Assembly: GCF_024055605.1 (NCBI RefSeq)
Contig: NZ_JAMXLX010000004.1
Location: 310,001-374,000, forward strand
Origin: Ciceribacter sichuanensis
Lineage (GTDB): Bacteria > Pseudomonadota > Alphaproteobacteria > Rhizobiales > Rhizobiaceae
DNA: 64,000 bases
Reading direction: 5' to 3'
The translations under genes were made by a program, and so were the position numbers. Of this stretch, positions 18,308 to 27,794 are shown piece after piece. Under the pieces are notes generated by a model. That model was not told the origin of the DNA. It made no database searches and saw nothing but the letters and a program-made list of their open reading frames with translations. How positions within the stretch are numbered: the stretch's first letter is position 1; each line of letters begins with the position of its first letter.

Positions 18308-19714
18308 ATGACCCAAGACATCGCCATTTCTTCAGCATCCGACCTGCCGGCCGCCGGTGCAGCCACAGCATCGCGCAAGGTCTTCATCAAGACCTACGGC
18401 TGTCAGATGAACGTCTACGACTCCGGCCGCATGACCGATGCGCTGGCAGCCGAAGGCTATGTCGCGACCGAGGAAATGGAAGAGGCAGACCTCGTCCTGC
18501 TCAACACCTGCCACATCCGCGAAAAAGCGGCGGAAAAGGTCTATTCCGCGCTTGGCCGCCTGCGCGAGACCAAGAAGGCGCGTGCTGCCGAAGGCCGCGA
18601 GTTCATGATCGGCGTTGCCGGTTGCGTCGCCCAGGCCGAGGGTGAGGAAATCTCCCGCCGTGAACCGGCCGTAGACGTGGTGATCGGGCCGCAGACCTAT
18701 CATCGGTTGCCTCAGGCCCTGAAACGCGCCCGCACCGGCGAGCGTGTGGTCGATACCGAATATGCGCTGGAAGACAAGTTCGAGCACCTTCCCGATCCGA
18801 AAAAGGCAAAGACCGGCCCGCGCAACGTTACCGCGTTCCTGACCGTGCAGGAAGGCTGCGACAAGTTCTGCACCTTCTGCGTCGTTCCCTATACGCGCGG
18901 TTCCGAGGTTTCCCGGCCGCTGGCGCAGATCGTTGGAGAAGCGGAAAAGCTCGTTGCCACGGGTGTACGCGAACTCACCCTGCTCGGCCAGAACGTCAAT
19001 GCCTGGCATGGCGTCGATGCCGCGGGACAGGAACTCGGCCTTGGCGATCTTCTTTATCGGCTGGCGGACATTCCGGGCCTTGCCCGCCTGCGCTACACCA
19101 CCAGCCATCCCCGCGACATGGACGACCGGTTGATCGAGGCGCATCGCGATCTCAGGATGCTGATGCCGTACCTGCACCTTCCGGTGCAATCGGGGTCGGA
19201 CCGTATCCTGAAAGCGATGAACCGCCGTCACAAGGCTGCTGAATACATCGCCCTGATCGAGCGCATTCGTGCGGCCCGTCCAGACATCGCCCTATCAGGC
19301 GATTTCATCGTCGGCTTCCCAGGTGAGACGGATGAGGACTTCGAGGCGACGCTCGAACTGGTCCGCGCGGTGGGTTATGCACAGGCTTATTCGTTCAAAT
19401 ATTCGACCCGTCCGGGCACGCCCGGAGCCGATCTGCCGGATCAGGTTCCGGAGGATGTGAAGACCGAAAGGCTTGCCAGATTGCAGGAATTGCTGCTTCG
19501 GCAGCAGCAGGAATTCGCTCGATCCTTGATTGGCGAGACAATCGACCTACTTTTGGAGAAGCCGGGACGGCTGCCGGGACAGTTGATAGGACGCTCTCCA
19601 TGGCTGCAGTCTGTGAATGTTGATGCAAAGTCATCGCAAATCGGTGACATTATAAATGTACGAATCACCGCAGCCGGCCCAAACAGCTTGTTTGCCGAGG
19701 TGGCAGAGGGTTAG
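18308..19714 (+). CDS. miaB: tRNA-2-methylthio-N6-dimethylallyladenosine synthase MiaB
   Basis: A 468-residue radical-SAM methylthiotransferase acting on i6A37 of tRNAs. The N-terminal UPF0004 domain supplies three cluster cysteines, Cys32 (KTYGCQMN), Cys68 (NTCHIREKA) and Cys106 (GVAGCVAQ). The radical SAM cluster is C-x3-C-x2-C at Cys184, Cys188 and Cys191 ([17 protein letters not shown]). A C-terminal TRAM domain ends the protein. A PhoH-like gene and ybeY follow on the same strand, the usual alphaproteobacterial miaB-phoH-ybeY-corC-lnt arrangement. Confidence 0.96.
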   Translation: MTQDIAISSASDLPAAGAATASRKVFIKTYGCQMNVYDSGRMTDALAAEGYVATEEMEEADLVLLNTCHIREKAAEKVYSALGRLRETKKARAAEGREFMIGVAGCVAQAEGEEISRREPAVDVVIGPQTYHRLPQALKRARTGERVVDTEYALEDKFEHLPDPKKAKTGPRNVTAFLTVQEGCDKFCTFCVVPYTRGSEVSRPLAQIVGEAEKLVATGVRELTLLGQNVNAWHGVDAAGQELGLGDLLYRLADIPGLARLRYTTSHPRDMDDRLIEAHRDLRMLMPYLHLPVQSGSDRILKAMNRRHKAAEYIALIERIRAARPDIALSGDFIVGFPGETDEDFEATLELVRAVGYAQAYSFKYSTRPGTPGADLPDQVPEDVKTERLARLQELLLRQQQEFARSLIGETIDLLLEKPGRLPGQLIGRSPWLQSVNVDAKSSQIGDIINVRITAAGPNSLFAEVAEG

Positions 19715-19754
19715 AGTGAGGGCCTGATACCTGATCGAACAGGAGCCTTATCGC

Positions 19755-20810
19755 TTGAACGCACAAGAAGTGATTTCTTCACCTTCGCGCAATACCCGAA
19801 CCGCTGCGACCGACGCCAATCACTTCATCTTGACGTTCGAGAACAATCGCTTTGCCAGCGAGTTGTTCGGGCAGTTCGATCAGCACCTCAAATTGCTGGA
19901 GCAGCGTCTTCATATCGACGCACGGGCGCGGGGCAATTCCGTATCCATTTCGGGGGATCTCGTTGCCACCAATCAGGCACGCAGGGCTCTGGATTTCCTC
20001 TATGCCCGGCTTCAGAGCGGCGGCTCTGTTGAAATCTCCGATGTGGAAGGTGCGATACGCATGGCGGTTGCCGCCGACGATCAGCTGACGCTGCCGACGC
20101 TGGAGCGCAAGGCCAAGCTGACAATGGCGCAGATTTCCACGCGCAAGAAGACCATTGCCGCTCGCACGCCGACTCAGGATGCCTACATGCGGGCGCTGGA
20201 GCGCTCCGAGCTGGTCTTTGGCGTCGGCCCGGCCGGTACCGGCAAGACCTATCTGGCTGTGGCGCATGCCGCCCAGTTGCTGGAGCGCGGCCTGGTCGAC
20301 CGGATCGTGCTGTCGCGCCCGGCTGTCGAAGCCGGCGAGCGTCTGGGCTTCCTGCCCGGCGATATGAAGGAAAAGGTCGATCCGTATCTGCGGCCGCTCT
20401 ATGATGCACTCTATGACATGATCCCGGGCGACAAGGTCGAACGTGCCATCACCGCGGGTGTCATCGAAATCGCGCCGCTGGCCTTCATGCGTGGCCGTAC
20501 GCTTTCCAACGCTGCCGTCATCCTCGACGAGGCCCAGAACACCACGTCGATGCAGATGAAGATGTTCCTGACCCGTCTCGGCGAAAATGCCCGGATGATC
20601 GTGACGGGCGACCCAAGCCAGGTGGACCTGCCGCGTGGCGTGACCTCCGGTCTGGTCGAGGCCCTTCAGATCCTGAAGGGCGTCGAGGGCGTTTCGGTCG
20701 TCCGCTTCAAGGACGTCGATGTCGTGCGCCATCCTCTGGTCGGACGGATCGTCAAGGCTTATGATGCCCAGTATGTGGTGCACGAGGAAAGCGAAAAGAT
20801 CGACCGTTGA
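19755..20810 (+). CDS. phoH: PhoH-like ATPase
   Basis: A 351-residue P-loop ATPase of the PhoH family, thought to act in RNA metabolism together with YbeY. The Walker A motif is GPAGTGKT at residues 158-165 and Walker B is AVILDEAQNTT; the segment TGDPSQVDLPRG is diagnostic. The start is TTG at 19755, nine bases after AGGAG (19741-19745), since no suitable ATG exists near the beginning of the conserved region. It follows miaB by 40 bases and is followed within about 20 bases by ybeY. Confidence 0.92.
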   Translation: MNAQEVISSPSRNTRTAATDANHFILTFENNRFASELFGQFDQHLKLLEQRLHIDARARGNSVSISGDLVATNQARRALDFLYARLQSGGSVEISDVEGAIRMAVAADDQLTLPTLERKAKLTMAQISTRKKTIAARTPTQDAYMRALERSELVFGVGPAGTGKTYLAVAHAAQLLERGLVDRIVLSRPAVEAGERLGFLPGDMKEKVDPYLRPLYDALYDMIPGDKVERAITAGVIEIAPLAFMRGRTLSNAAVILDEAQNTTSMQMKMFLTRLGENARMIVTGDPSQVDLPRGVTSGLVEALQILKGVEGVSVVRFKDVDVVRHPLVGRIVKAYDAQYVVHEESEKIDR

Positions 20811-20827
20811 GGTCGAAACGAAATCCG

Positions 20828-21334
20828 ATGCAACTACTGGACATACAGATCTCTATCGAAACGGAAGGCTGGTCGGCGGAAGACGTGCTGGAGGTCATGG
20901 CCTCACGCGTGCTGGGTACGGCGGCTGATTTCCTGCGCGACGAGGAAAAGCAGCCTTTCCCCGGCATGCCGGTGGAGGTCTCGCTGGTCTTCTGCGATGA
21001 TGCTACCATTCAGGATATCAATGCGGAATGGCGCAACCAGGACAAGCCGACCAATGTTCTGTCCTTCCCGGCGTTCCCGCTGGTGCCAGGTGGCAAGCCC
21101 GGACCGATGCTGGGCGATATCATCATTGCGCGCGAAACCGTGGCGCGGGAAGCAGTCGATCTCGGCAAGAGCTTCGAGGAACACCTGACGCATCTTCTGG
21201 TGCATGGTTTCCTGCATCTCTTCGGCTATGATCACATGGAAGTGCAGGAGGCGGAAAGAATGGAGTCGCTTGAGACTCGCATTTTGGCGTCACTTGGCTT
21301 ATCTGATCCCTATGCGGGGCAGGACCCGCTTTGA
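20828..21334 (+). CDS. ybeY: Endoribonuclease YbeY (rRNA maturation)
   Basis: A 168-residue metal-dependent RNase needed for 16S rRNA 3' end maturation and ribosome quality control. The zinc-binding signature HGFLHLFGYDH provides His126, His130 and His136. The N-terminal half includes NAEWRNQDKPTNVLSFP, another family block. I use the ATG at 20828; a TTG at 20807 that overlaps the phoH stop codon is an alternative giving seven more residues. The next gene, a CorC-like protein, begins 12 bases after the stop. Confidence 0.94.
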   Translation: MQLLDIQISIETEGWSAEDVLEVMASRVLGTAADFLRDEEKQPFPGMPVEVSLVFCDDATIQDINAEWRNQDKPTNVLSFPAFPLVPGGKPGPMLGDIIIARETVAREAVDLGKSFEEHLTHLLVHGFLHLFGYDHMEVQEAERMESLETRILASLGLSDPYAGQDPL

Positions 21335-21346
21335 TAGTCAGGACCA

Positions 21347-22516
21347 ATGAACGATTTTTCGACGAAAGTGGCCGCAGAGGCCGATGAAGGGTCGGAGGGT
21401 TCCTCTTCGGACGAAGGCAGTAGTCCTTCGCGGCCGGAGACGCCCGGCCGACAACGTAGCTCAATCTGGGCGCGCGCCGTCCGCATCCTGAAGCCGAACC
21501 AGGCATCGAGCCTGCGAGAGGATCTGACGGATGCGTTGAAGGAAGACGCCGCCACCAGCGATGTGTTCACCCCCGACGAACGGGCGATGCTGAACAACAT
21601 CCTTCGCTTCCGGGAAGTCCGCGTTGAAGACGTTATGGTGCCGCGTGCCGATATCGAGGCCGTGGACCAGAATGTGAGCATCGGCGAACTGATGACCATC
21701 TTCGAGGTTTCCGGTCGCTCGCGCATGCCGGTCTATAGCGAGACGCTGGATGATCCGCGCGGCATGGTGCATATCCGCGACCTTCTTTCCTATGTAACGA
21801 AAGAGGCCCGCGCCAAGCGGCGCACCGGCAACGGATCGGCGCAGATTGCTGCCGATACCTCTGCGAAGGCCGAAAAGCCGGCGCGCGGGGCGAAGGCCGA
21901 TTTCGATCTTGGCCGCGTGGATCTTTCCAGGACCGTGGCCGAAGCGGGGATCGTGCGTTCGATCCTGTTCGTTCCGCCGTCGATGCTGGCCTCCGATCTC
22001 TTGAGCCGCATGCAGGCGGCGCGCACCCAGATCGCGCTGGTCATCGATGAATATGGCGGCACCGACGGCCTCGTTTCCCACGAGGACATCGTCGAAATGG
22101 TTGTCGGTGACATCGACGACGAACACGACAACGACGAAGCCATGTTCACCCGAACGTCCGACGATGTTTTCGTCGCCGATGCGCGTGTCGAACTTGAGGA
22201 AATCGCAGAGGCCATCGGTGATGACTTCGACGTGCGCGACCAGATCGACGAGGTCGACACGCTCGGCGGGCTGCTCTTTTCCGCGCTTGGCCGGATACCC
22301 GTCCGTGGCGAAGTCGTGCAGGCCTTGCCGGGCTTCGAATTCCTGATCCTCGATGCTGACCCACGCCGCATCAAACGGGTGCGCATCACCCGCAAACGTC
22401 CGCAGGCAAGGCGACGCGCCAAGGCGGATGCGGATGGAGTGGCCGCGCCGGTGAAGGCGAACGGTGCCCTGCAGACCACGGAAGCGTCGGCGCCCGACAA
22501 CAGCGTCGCATCCTGA
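21347..22516 (+). CDS. CorC/HlyC-family CBS-domain protein
   Basis: A 389-residue cytoplasmic protein with an acidic serine-rich N-terminus, a pair of CBS domains (about residues 85-270, from EVRVEDVMVPRADIEAV to VIDEYGGTDGLVSHEDIVE) and a C-terminal CorC_HlyC transporter-associated domain (about 275-360). A low-complexity insert rich in Ala, Lys and Arg separates the two CBS motifs, and the tail is basic. Related proteins (CorC/YbeX) affect magnesium and cobalt efflux and have been linked to ribosome maturation, which fits its place between ybeY and lnt. No haemolysin activity should be assumed. Confidence 0.86.
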   Translation: MNDFSTKVAAEADEGSEGSSSDEGSSPSRPETPGRQRSSIWARAVRILKPNQASSLREDLTDALKEDAATSDVFTPDERAMLNNILRFREVRVEDVMVPRADIEAVDQNVSIGELMTIFEVSGRSRMPVYSETLDDPRGMVHIRDLLSYVTKEARAKRRTGNGSAQIAADTSAKAEKPARGAKADFDLGRVDLSRTVAEAGIVRSILFVPPSMLASDLLSRMQAARTQIALVIDEYGGTDGLVSHEDIVEMVVGDIDDEHDNDEAMFTRTSDDVFVADARVELEEIAEAIGDDFDVRDQIDEVDTLGGLLFSALGRIPVRGEVVQALPGFEFLILDADPRRIKRVRITRKRPQARRRAKADADGVAAPVKANGALQTTEASAPDNSVAS

Positions 22517-22606
22517 GCCTTCTGCCGTCAATGCGCGGGACAAGTCCTCCGAATTTTGGAAGACTGCCCCCGTCGTGATTCGCGCGGCGTAAGGCAAGGA
22601 GAATCC

Positions 22607-24199
22607 ATGGAGGGACTGGCGGGCAGGATCATGCTGCTCTGGGGTGTCAGGCGAGCGTTGCTGGCGGCCTTCGCCGGTGCAATCGGGGCTCTGGCTTTGC
22701 CGCCTGTAGGTTTTTTCGCGGCGCTTTTCGTCTCGTTCACGCTACTCGTCTGGTTGCTGGATGGCGCCACCGGAAACCCTGATAAAAGCCACTCCTGGGG
22801 CTTTCGTTCCGCCTTCATGACGGGCTGGCTTTTCGGCTTCGGCTATTTCGTTGCCGGGTTGTGGTGGCTTGGCAGCGCCCTGCTGGTGGAGGCCGATGAA
22901 TTTGCCTGGGCGCTTCCGCTTGCGATCCTCGGATTGCCGGCGGTGCTTGCTATCTTCTATGGCTTTGCAACGGTCGTCGCCCGCCTTCTCTGGTCCGAAG
23001 GGTGGGGCCGCCTTGCGGCCCTCGCTACCGGTTTCGGGCTTGCGGAATGGCTCCGCGGCTTCGTCGCGACGGGGTTCCCATGGAATGCCATCGGCTACGG
23101 AGCAATGCCCATCCCGGTGATGATGCAGTCGACCCATGTCATCGGCGTGCTTGGCGTCACGACACTTGCCGTCTTCGTCTTCTCCGCTCCAGCGCTGATC
23201 GGTACGCGCAAGGGAATCGTGCCGGGCCTGACGATAGCCGGTCTGCTGTTTGCTGCTCACCTGGGATACGGTGCCTGGCGCCTGCTTCTGCCGCCCGATA
23301 CCGGTTCGGCGACCAGCCTTAACATTAGAATGGTGCAGCCCGCCATCGATCAGGCGAAGAAGATCGAAAACGGCGAGCGTATCGAGATCTTCAACGAGCA
23401 TCTTGCGCTGTCCGCCCAGCCCCCGGCACCCGGAAAGCCAAGGCCGGACATCATTGTCTGGCCGGAGACGTCGATACCTTTCATCTTGACCGAAAATCCA
23501 GATGCACTTGCCCGCATCGGCGACATGCTGCAGGACGGCCAGGTTTTGATTACGGGGGCTGTCCGTTCGGAGGACGGCGGGGCCGGTCACGCCCCACGCT
23601 ACTACAACTCGATCTACATGATCGACGACAAGGGGCAGATCCTCGCCGCTTCCGACAAGGTGCACCTGACACCCTTTGGTGAATACGTGCCCTATGAGGA
23701 CATCCTGCGGCGCATCGGTTTCGACAATCTGATCAGCCTGCCGGGCGGCTTTTCGGCGGCATCCCGTCGCTCCCCGCTGGCACTGCCCTCCGGGGTCAGC
23801 CTCTATCCGCTGATCTGCTACGAGATCATCTTCCCGAACGAATGGATGGATGATCTGGGCAAGGCAGGGGTCCTGCTGAACATCACCAATGACGCCTGGT
23901 TCGGCTCGACGCCCGGGCCGTATCAGCACTTCCTGCAGGCCCGGATCAGGGCCATTGAGACCGGTCTCCCCTTGGTTCGGGACGCAAATAATGGCATATC
24001 TGCGGTAGTTGACCCCTATGGACGCATCCTTTCCGGCCTGGCGTTGAATTCCCGGGGTATCGTCGATTCAACCATAAGTGTTGGATCGACGGTCGATGGT
24101 GGCAGAATTTCGACAAAAAACAACTTTTGGTACGTGTTTCTTGGAATCGCATTGGTAGCAATGATTTCACGCGCAGGTTTTATTTTCGGAAAGAATTGA
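22607..24199 (+). CDS. lnt: Apolipoprotein N-acyltransferase
   Basis: A 530-residue inner-membrane enzyme that adds the third acyl chain to the N-terminal cysteine of lipoproteins. The N-terminal 230 residues hold about six to seven membrane helices; the nitrilase-like periplasmic domain follows, with the catalytic triad visible as Glu287 (VWPETSIPF), Lys351 (SDKVHLTPFGEY) and Cys404 (LICYEIIFP). A last membrane helix is at the C-terminus. The ATG at 22607 is preceded by AAGGAG. Together with lspA at the window start it belongs to the lipoprotein maturation pathway. Confidence 0.95.
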   Translation: MEGLAGRIMLLWGVRRALLAAFAGAIGALALPPVGFFAALFVSFTLLVWLLDGATGNPDKSHSWGFRSAFMTGWLFGFGYFVAGLWWLGSALLVEADEFAWALPLAILGLPAVLAIFYGFATVVARLLWSEGWGRLAALATGFGLAEWLRGFVATGFPWNAIGYGAMPIPVMMQSTHVIGVLGVTTLAVFVFSAPALIGTRKGIVPGLTIAGLLFAAHLGYGAWRLLLPPDTGSATSLNIRMVQPAIDQAKKIENGERIEIFNEHLALSAQPPAPGKPRPDIIVWPETSIPFILTENPDALARIGDMLQDGQVLITGAVRSEDGGAGHAPRYYNSIYMIDDKGQILAASDKVHLTPFGEYVPYEDILRRIGFDNLISLPGGFSAASRRSPLALPSGVSLYPLICYEIIFPNEWMDDLGKAGVLLNITNDAWFGSTPGPYQHFLQARIRAIETGLPLVRDANNGISAVVDPYGRILSGLALNSRGIVDSTISVGSTVDGGRISTKNNFWYVFLGIALVAMISRAGFIFGKN

Positions 24200-24345
24200 C
24201 CGAAAACCCCTAAAATTGCATAGTGGAAACGGCCGTAAGTCTCTACGTATGCTTACAGTTCCGCGATTGCGAATACAACGTGTCGTTATGGCCGTGGGAA
24301 TGTTAAGGGTTATGGTCGTTATGCAAACATCATCAGGGTCAAAAC

Positions 24346-24765
24346 ATGATCGAGAATAAGAAGAAGCCGAACCCGATCGACATCCATGTGGGTAGTCGGA
24401 TTCGCCTTCGCCGCACGATGCTGGGCATGAGCCAGGAAAAGCTGGGCGAAAGCCTGGGCATCACGTTCCAGCAGATTCAGAAATACGAGAAGGGCACCAA
24501 CCGTGTCGGCGCGAGCCGTCTGCAGAATATTTCCAGTATTCTCAACGTCCCGGTTTCCTTCTTCTTCGAAGATGCCCCCGGCGAGCAGTCTGCCGGTCCG
24601 ACGGGCATGGCGGAAGCATCGAGCTCCAACTACGTGGTTGACTTCCTCTCCTCCTCGGAAGGCCTCCAGCTCAACCGTGCCTTCGTCAAGATTTCCGACC
24701 CCAAGGTTCGCCGCAAGATCGTGGATCTGGTGAAGGCGCTTGCCGCGGAAGCAGATGCCGACTGA
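24346..24765 (+). CDS. praR: Cro/CI-type helix-turn-helix regulator, PraR/PhrR-like
   Basis: A 139-residue cytoplasmic regulator with a lambda-repressor-like helix-turn-helix at about residues 15-70: GSRIRLRRTMLGMSQEKLGESLG, then ITFQQIQKYEKGTNRVGASRL. The C-terminal part (GLQLNRAFVKISDPKVRRKIVDLVKAL) is typical of a rhizobial group including PraR of Azorhizobium and Rhizobium leguminosarum and PhrR of Sinorhizobium, which control quorum sensing, surface attachment or symbiotic genes. The match is from memory of the family and its place before metK; the symbol is tentative. It has its own upstream region of about 145 bases and is followed by a strong terminator. Confidence 0.78.
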   Translation: MIENKKKPNPIDIHVGSRIRLRRTMLGMSQEKLGESLGITFQQIQKYEKGTNRVGASRLQNISSILNVPVSFFFEDAPGEQSAGPTGMAEASSSNYVVDFLSSSEGLQLNRAFVKISDPKVRRKIVDLVKALAAEADAD

Positions 24766-24790
24766 GCTTGAGCTTCAGTCGTCTTGAAGA

Positions 24791-24814
24791 GAGCGGCCTT
24801 GAGGCCGCTTTTTT
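24791..24814 (+). terminator. Rho-independent terminator after the PraR-like gene
   Basis: A stem of AGCGGCC and GGCCGCT with a TTGA loop (24792-24809) is followed directly by a run of T. It separates the regulator gene from metK, so metK must have its own promoter. Confidence 0.85.
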
Positions 24815-24837
24815 CCGTCTGTGCTATCGGATTGCTC

Positions 24838-24857
24838 ACATAAAGATATATTTATGT
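24838..24857. promoter_or_regulatory. 20-bp palindromic operator upstream of metK
   Basis: ACATAAAGATATATTTATGT is an inverted repeat with a single mismatched pair in 20 bases, 71 bases before the metK start and just after the preceding terminator. It resembles operators of ArsR-family regulators of the SAM/SAH methylation cycle in Alphaproteobacteria. The regulator itself is not in this window near the site. Confidence 0.65.
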
Positions 24858-24928
24858 CGTTGTGCGCTTGTTTTTCGGCGACGAACTCACTAACAAGATC
24901 GAGGCTTGTTCTTTGAGGGGAATCCCGA

Positions 24929-26191
24929 ATGCGCGCTAATTATCTCTTCACCAGTGAATCCGTTTCCGAAGGTCATCCGGACAAGGTCTGTGACCGTATC
25001 TCCGATGAAATCGTGGACCTCGTCTATCGCGAAGCCGCCAAGACCGGCGTCGATCCCTGGACCGTCCGTATCGCATGCGAGACCCTGGCAACCACCAATC
25101 GTGTGGTGATCGCCGGAGAAGTCCGTCTGCCGGTAAGCCTTCTGAAGAAGGACAAGGACGGTTCCGTGGCCAAGGATGCCTATGGCGATCCGGCAGTGAA
25201 TCCGGCGAAGTTCAAGGCCGCTGCGCGCAAGGCCATCAAGGATATCGGCTACGAGCAGGACCGTTTCCACTGGAAGAAGGTGAAGATCGACGTTCTGCTG
25301 CACGCGCAGTCGGCCGATATCGCCCAGGGCGTCGACAAGGCTGCTGACCACGGCAACAGCGAAGGCGCTGGCGACCAGGGCATCATGTTCGGTTACGCCT
25401 GCCGCGAGACTCCGGACCTCATGCCGGCTCCGATCTACTATTCGCACAGGATCCTTCAGCTTCTCGCCGCTGCCCGCAAGAAGGGCGAGGGTGATGCAGC
25501 CAAGCTCGGCCCTGACGCCAAGAGCCAAGTGACTGTGCGCTATGTCGACGGCAAGCCGTCGGAAGTCGACTCGATCGTTCTCTCCACCCAGCATCTCGAT
25601 GAAAGCTGGGATTCGGCCAAGGTTCGTTCGGTTGTCGAGCCCTACATCCGCGAAGCTCTCGGCGACCTCAAGATCGCCGACGATTGCAAGTGGTACGTCA
25701 ACCCGACCGGCAAGTTCGTCATCGGCGGCCCGGATGGTGACGCTGGCCTCACCGGCCGCAAGATCATCGTCGACACCTATGGCGGCGCAGCTCCCCATGG
25801 CGGCGGTGCGTTCTCGGGCAAGGACACCACCAAGGTCGACCGTTCGGCAGCCTACGCTGCGCGCTACCTTGCAAAGAACGTCGTGGCTGCCGGTCTTGCC
25901 GATCGTTGCACCATCCAGATCTCCTACGCCATCGGCGTTGCCCAGCCGCTGTCGATCTACGTCGATCTGCATGGCACCGGCAAGGTGACGGAAGACGCAG
26001 TCGAAGCCGCTATCCGCAAGACCATGGACCTGTCGCCGAGCGGCATCCGCCGTCATCTCGACCTGAACCGTCCGATCTACGCCAAGACGTCGGCCTATGG
26101 TCACTTCGGCCGCAAGGCGGGTCGCGATGGTTCCTTCTCCTGGGAGCGTCTCGACCTCGTCAAGCCGCTCAAGGACGCCATCAAGGCTTGA
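24929..26191 (+). CDS. metK: S-adenosylmethionine synthetase
   Basis: A 420-residue enzyme making SAM from methionine and ATP. It begins [27 protein letters not shown], the conserved N-terminal signature with the active-site His; [13 protein letters not shown] and the P-loop-like [19 protein letters not shown] are also present. The length is slightly above that of the Escherichia coli enzyme because of a lysine/aspartate-rich insert near residues 70-80, which is usual in Alphaproteobacteria. It is probably transcribed with trmB, which starts seven bases after the stop. A palindromic operator upstream suggests control by the methylation-cycle status. Confidence 0.96.
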   Translation: MRANYLFTSESVSEGHPDKVCDRISDEIVDLVYREAAKTGVDPWTVRIACETLATTNRVVIAGEVRLPVSLLKKDKDGSVAKDAYGDPAVNPAKFKAAARKAIKDIGYEQDRFHWKKVKIDVLLHAQSADIAQGVDKAADHGNSEGAGDQGIMFGYACRETPDLMPAPIYYSHRILQLLAAARKKGEGDAAKLGPDAKSQVTVRYVDGKPSEVDSIVLSTQHLDESWDSAKVRSVVEPYIREALGDLKIADDCKWYVNPTGKFVIGGPDGDAGLTGRKIIVDTYGGAAPHGGGAFSGKDTTKVDRSAAYAARYLAKNVVAAGLADRCTIQISYAIGVAQPLSIYVDLHGTGKVTEDAVEAAIRKTMDLSPSGIRRHLDLNRPIYAKTSAYGHFGRKAGRDGSFSWERLDLVKPLKDAIKA

Positions 26192-26198
26192 TCTCGGA

Positions 26199-26900
26199 AT
26201 GACGCCGACCGAACGACGCAGCCGCGCGACCGAAGCCTTTTTCGGTCGCCGCAAGGGAAAACCTCTCCGCGAGCTTCAGGTCGAGCGCATGACGCACCTG
26301 TTGCCGGAACTCCGTGTCGACCCCGAAGGGCCAGCGCGGGAGAACCTGGCAGATCTCTTCCAGACGCAGGTCGAACGCCTGCGTCTGGAAATCGGTTTCG
26401 GCGGCGGCGAGCATCTCGTGCATCGCGCCGGCGAAAATCCCCAGACCGGCTTTATCGGTGTCGAGCCCTTCGTGAATTCCATGGCCAAGCTTCTGGCCGA
26501 GGTCGAGGCGAAGGAACTTCGCAATATCCGCGTCTATGACGATGATGCGACGCAATTGCTGGACTGGCTGCCGGCTGCATCGCTCGACCAGATCGATCTG
26601 CTCTATCCCGATCCCTGGCCGAAGAAGAAGCACTGGAAGCGCAGGTTCGTTTCCCAGGTGAACCTTGATCGGTTTCACCGCGTGCTGAAGCCGGGCGGGC
26701 TGTTCTGCTTCGCCTCGGATATCGATACTTATGTCAACTGGACGCTGATCCATTGCCGGGATCATGGCGGCTTTGCCTGGACGGCGCGCAATCGCGCCGA
26801 CTGGATCACGCCTTTTGCCGGATGGCCCGGCACGCGTTACGAGGCGAAAGCCAAGCGTGAAGGCCGATCCTCGGCCTATCTCACTTTTCGCAAAATCTGA
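26199..26900 (+). CDS. trmB: tRNA (guanine-N7-)-methyltransferase
   Basis: A 233-residue SAM-dependent methyltransferase modifying G46 of tRNAs. The SAM-binding motif I is [15 protein letters not shown], and the TrmB signature is [19 protein letters not shown] with the catalytic Asp; HRVLKPGG and [11 protein letters not shown] follow. The gene sits seven bases after metK, so product (SAM) and consumer are co-transcribed. The ATG at 26199 lacks a clear ribosome binding site, but it begins immediately after metK and matches the family start. It ends three bases before the convergent DUF1150 gene. Confidence 0.92.
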   Translation: MTPTERRSRATEAFFGRRKGKPLRELQVERMTHLLPELRVDPEGPARENLADLFQTQVERLRLEIGFGGGEHLVHRAGENPQTGFIGVEPFVNSMAKLLAEVEAKELRNIRVYDDDATQLLDWLPAASLDQIDLLYPDPWPKKKHWKRRFVSQVNLDRFHRVLKPGGLFCFASDIDTYVNWTLIHCRDHGGFAWTARNRADWITPFAGWPGTRYEAKAKREGRSSAYLTFRKI

Positions 26901-26903
26901 CGA

Positions 26904-27161
26904 TCAGTGCAGGCTGACCGTTTTCAGGTCGTCCTCGGCAGCTTTGTAGAAGGTGCTCGAGCGGTTGTCTGTCAGCAGGATCGGGGTGCCATCGGCGCCG
27001 AACAGGGCCCATAGGTCGAGGCTGGGATCGATATCGGGAGCTTCGGGGAAGCAGCGCGATACTTCTTCGGAGCGCATTTTCCGGATGTAACCGACCTCCC
27101 CGGAGCCCAGATGGGCAAGTTCGTTCTGGGTCAGTCGTGCTTTTACTTCTCTCAATAACAT
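26904..27161 (-). CDS. DUF1150 family protein
   Basis: An 85-residue protein with the hallmark LTQNELAHLGSGEVGYIRKM near the N-terminus and an LFGADGTPILLTDNRSS segment, followed by a terminal KTVSLH. This matches the alphaproteobacterial DUF1150 family, whose function is unknown. It is downstream of and co-directional with an hsp20 gene, 50 bases away, a pairing that recurs in Rhizobiales, so a heat-shock link is inferred. It is convergent with trmB, with only three bases between stops. Confidence 0.8.
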   Translation of the reverse strand: MLLREVKARLTQNELAHLGSGEVGYIRKMRSEEVSRCFPEAPDIDPSLDLWALFGADGTPILLTDNRSSTFYKAAEDDLKTVSLH

Positions 27162-27211
27162 TCCCGTTCCTCCGCCGAATGAGGGAGCTACGGCACTTCG
27201 GCCGTTACGCT

Positions 27212-27640
27212 CTATACTGAAGCGGAAATGTTAATTTTCCTTTCCCCCTGCACCGGTTCGGGACGGATGAGATAAATCGAGAGCAGTCCATTGCGCAGGT
27301 GCGCGCGCTCCACATCCATACCCTCGTCGAGCAGGAAAAGGCGCTGGAACTGCCGGGCGGCGATCCCCCGGAATAGAAAGGTCGTTTCCTCCCGATCGGC
27401 GTGCCGGCCACGAATGAGAAGCTCGCGCCCCTGCTGGGTGATCTCCAGTTCGTCTTCGGAAAAGCCCGCGACGGCGAGCGTGATGCGCAGCCGTTCGGTA
27501 GGATCGGCAGATTGGCCCAGCAACCGTTCGATGTTGAACGGAGGATAGCCTTCGCCGGCACGGCCATTTCTGGGTCCGGTTCGCTGCACCGTTTCGAAGC
27601 CGACGGGCAGCGGTTGGTCGGTTGGTCTCGTGCGGCTCAT
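27212..27640 (-). CDS. Hsp20-family small heat-shock protein
   Basis: A 142-residue alpha-crystallin-type chaperone. The N-terminal PPFNIERL motif and the crystallin domain (about residues 48-135: YPPFNIE, LRITLAVAGFSEDELEI, LLIRGRH) are typical of IbpA-like proteins; FLFRGIAARQFQRLFLLDEGMDV and LLSIYLIRP follow. Small heat-shock proteins hold unfolding proteins for refolding by DnaK and ClpB. An AAGGA ribosome binding site is seven bases before the ATG. An RpoH-like promoter lies about 60 bases upstream, consistent with heat induction. DUF1150 follows in the same transcript. Confidence 0.88.
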   Translation of the reverse strand: MSRTRPTDQPLPVGFETVQRTGPRNGRAGEGYPPFNIERLLGQSADPTERLRITLAVAGFSEDELEITQQGRELLIRGRHADREETTFLFRGIAARQFQRLFLLDEGMDVERAHLRNGLLSIYLIRPEPVQGERKINISASV

Positions 27641-27698
27641 CGCGATCCTTAAACGGCGGCAACGGGGTACTCATCCACCGATGCGGTCCTGCCGATTT

Positions 27699-27727
27699 AT
27701 ATGGTGTCGCCCCGCCTTGCGTGCAAG
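27699..27727 (-). promoter_or_regulatory. RpoH-like (sigma32) promoter of hsp20
   Basis: On the reverse strand CTTGCA (27727-27722) is followed after exactly 17 bases by CCATAT (27704-27699). The alphaproteobacterial RpoH consensus is close to CTTGAA-N16/17-CCATAT, so one position differs. Initiation near 27692 would leave a leader of about 50 bases before the hsp20 ATG. Confidence 0.65.
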
Positions 27728-27794
27728 CCGGCTTACCCTTGACAAAGGCCAATGCCGGGCGCATCAGGCCGACCTTGGAAATCAGGACGAAGAC

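Noticed and set aside
24815-24928. SAM riboswitch upstream of metK
   Set aside because: The region is short and holds a DNA palindrome; no SAM-I or SAM-II pairing pattern could be seen by eye.
27641-27698. ROSE-type RNA thermometer in the hsp20 leader
   Set aside because: The leader is short and I could not find the conserved pairing of a ROSE element over the ribosome binding site; the RpoH-like promoter explains heat control.
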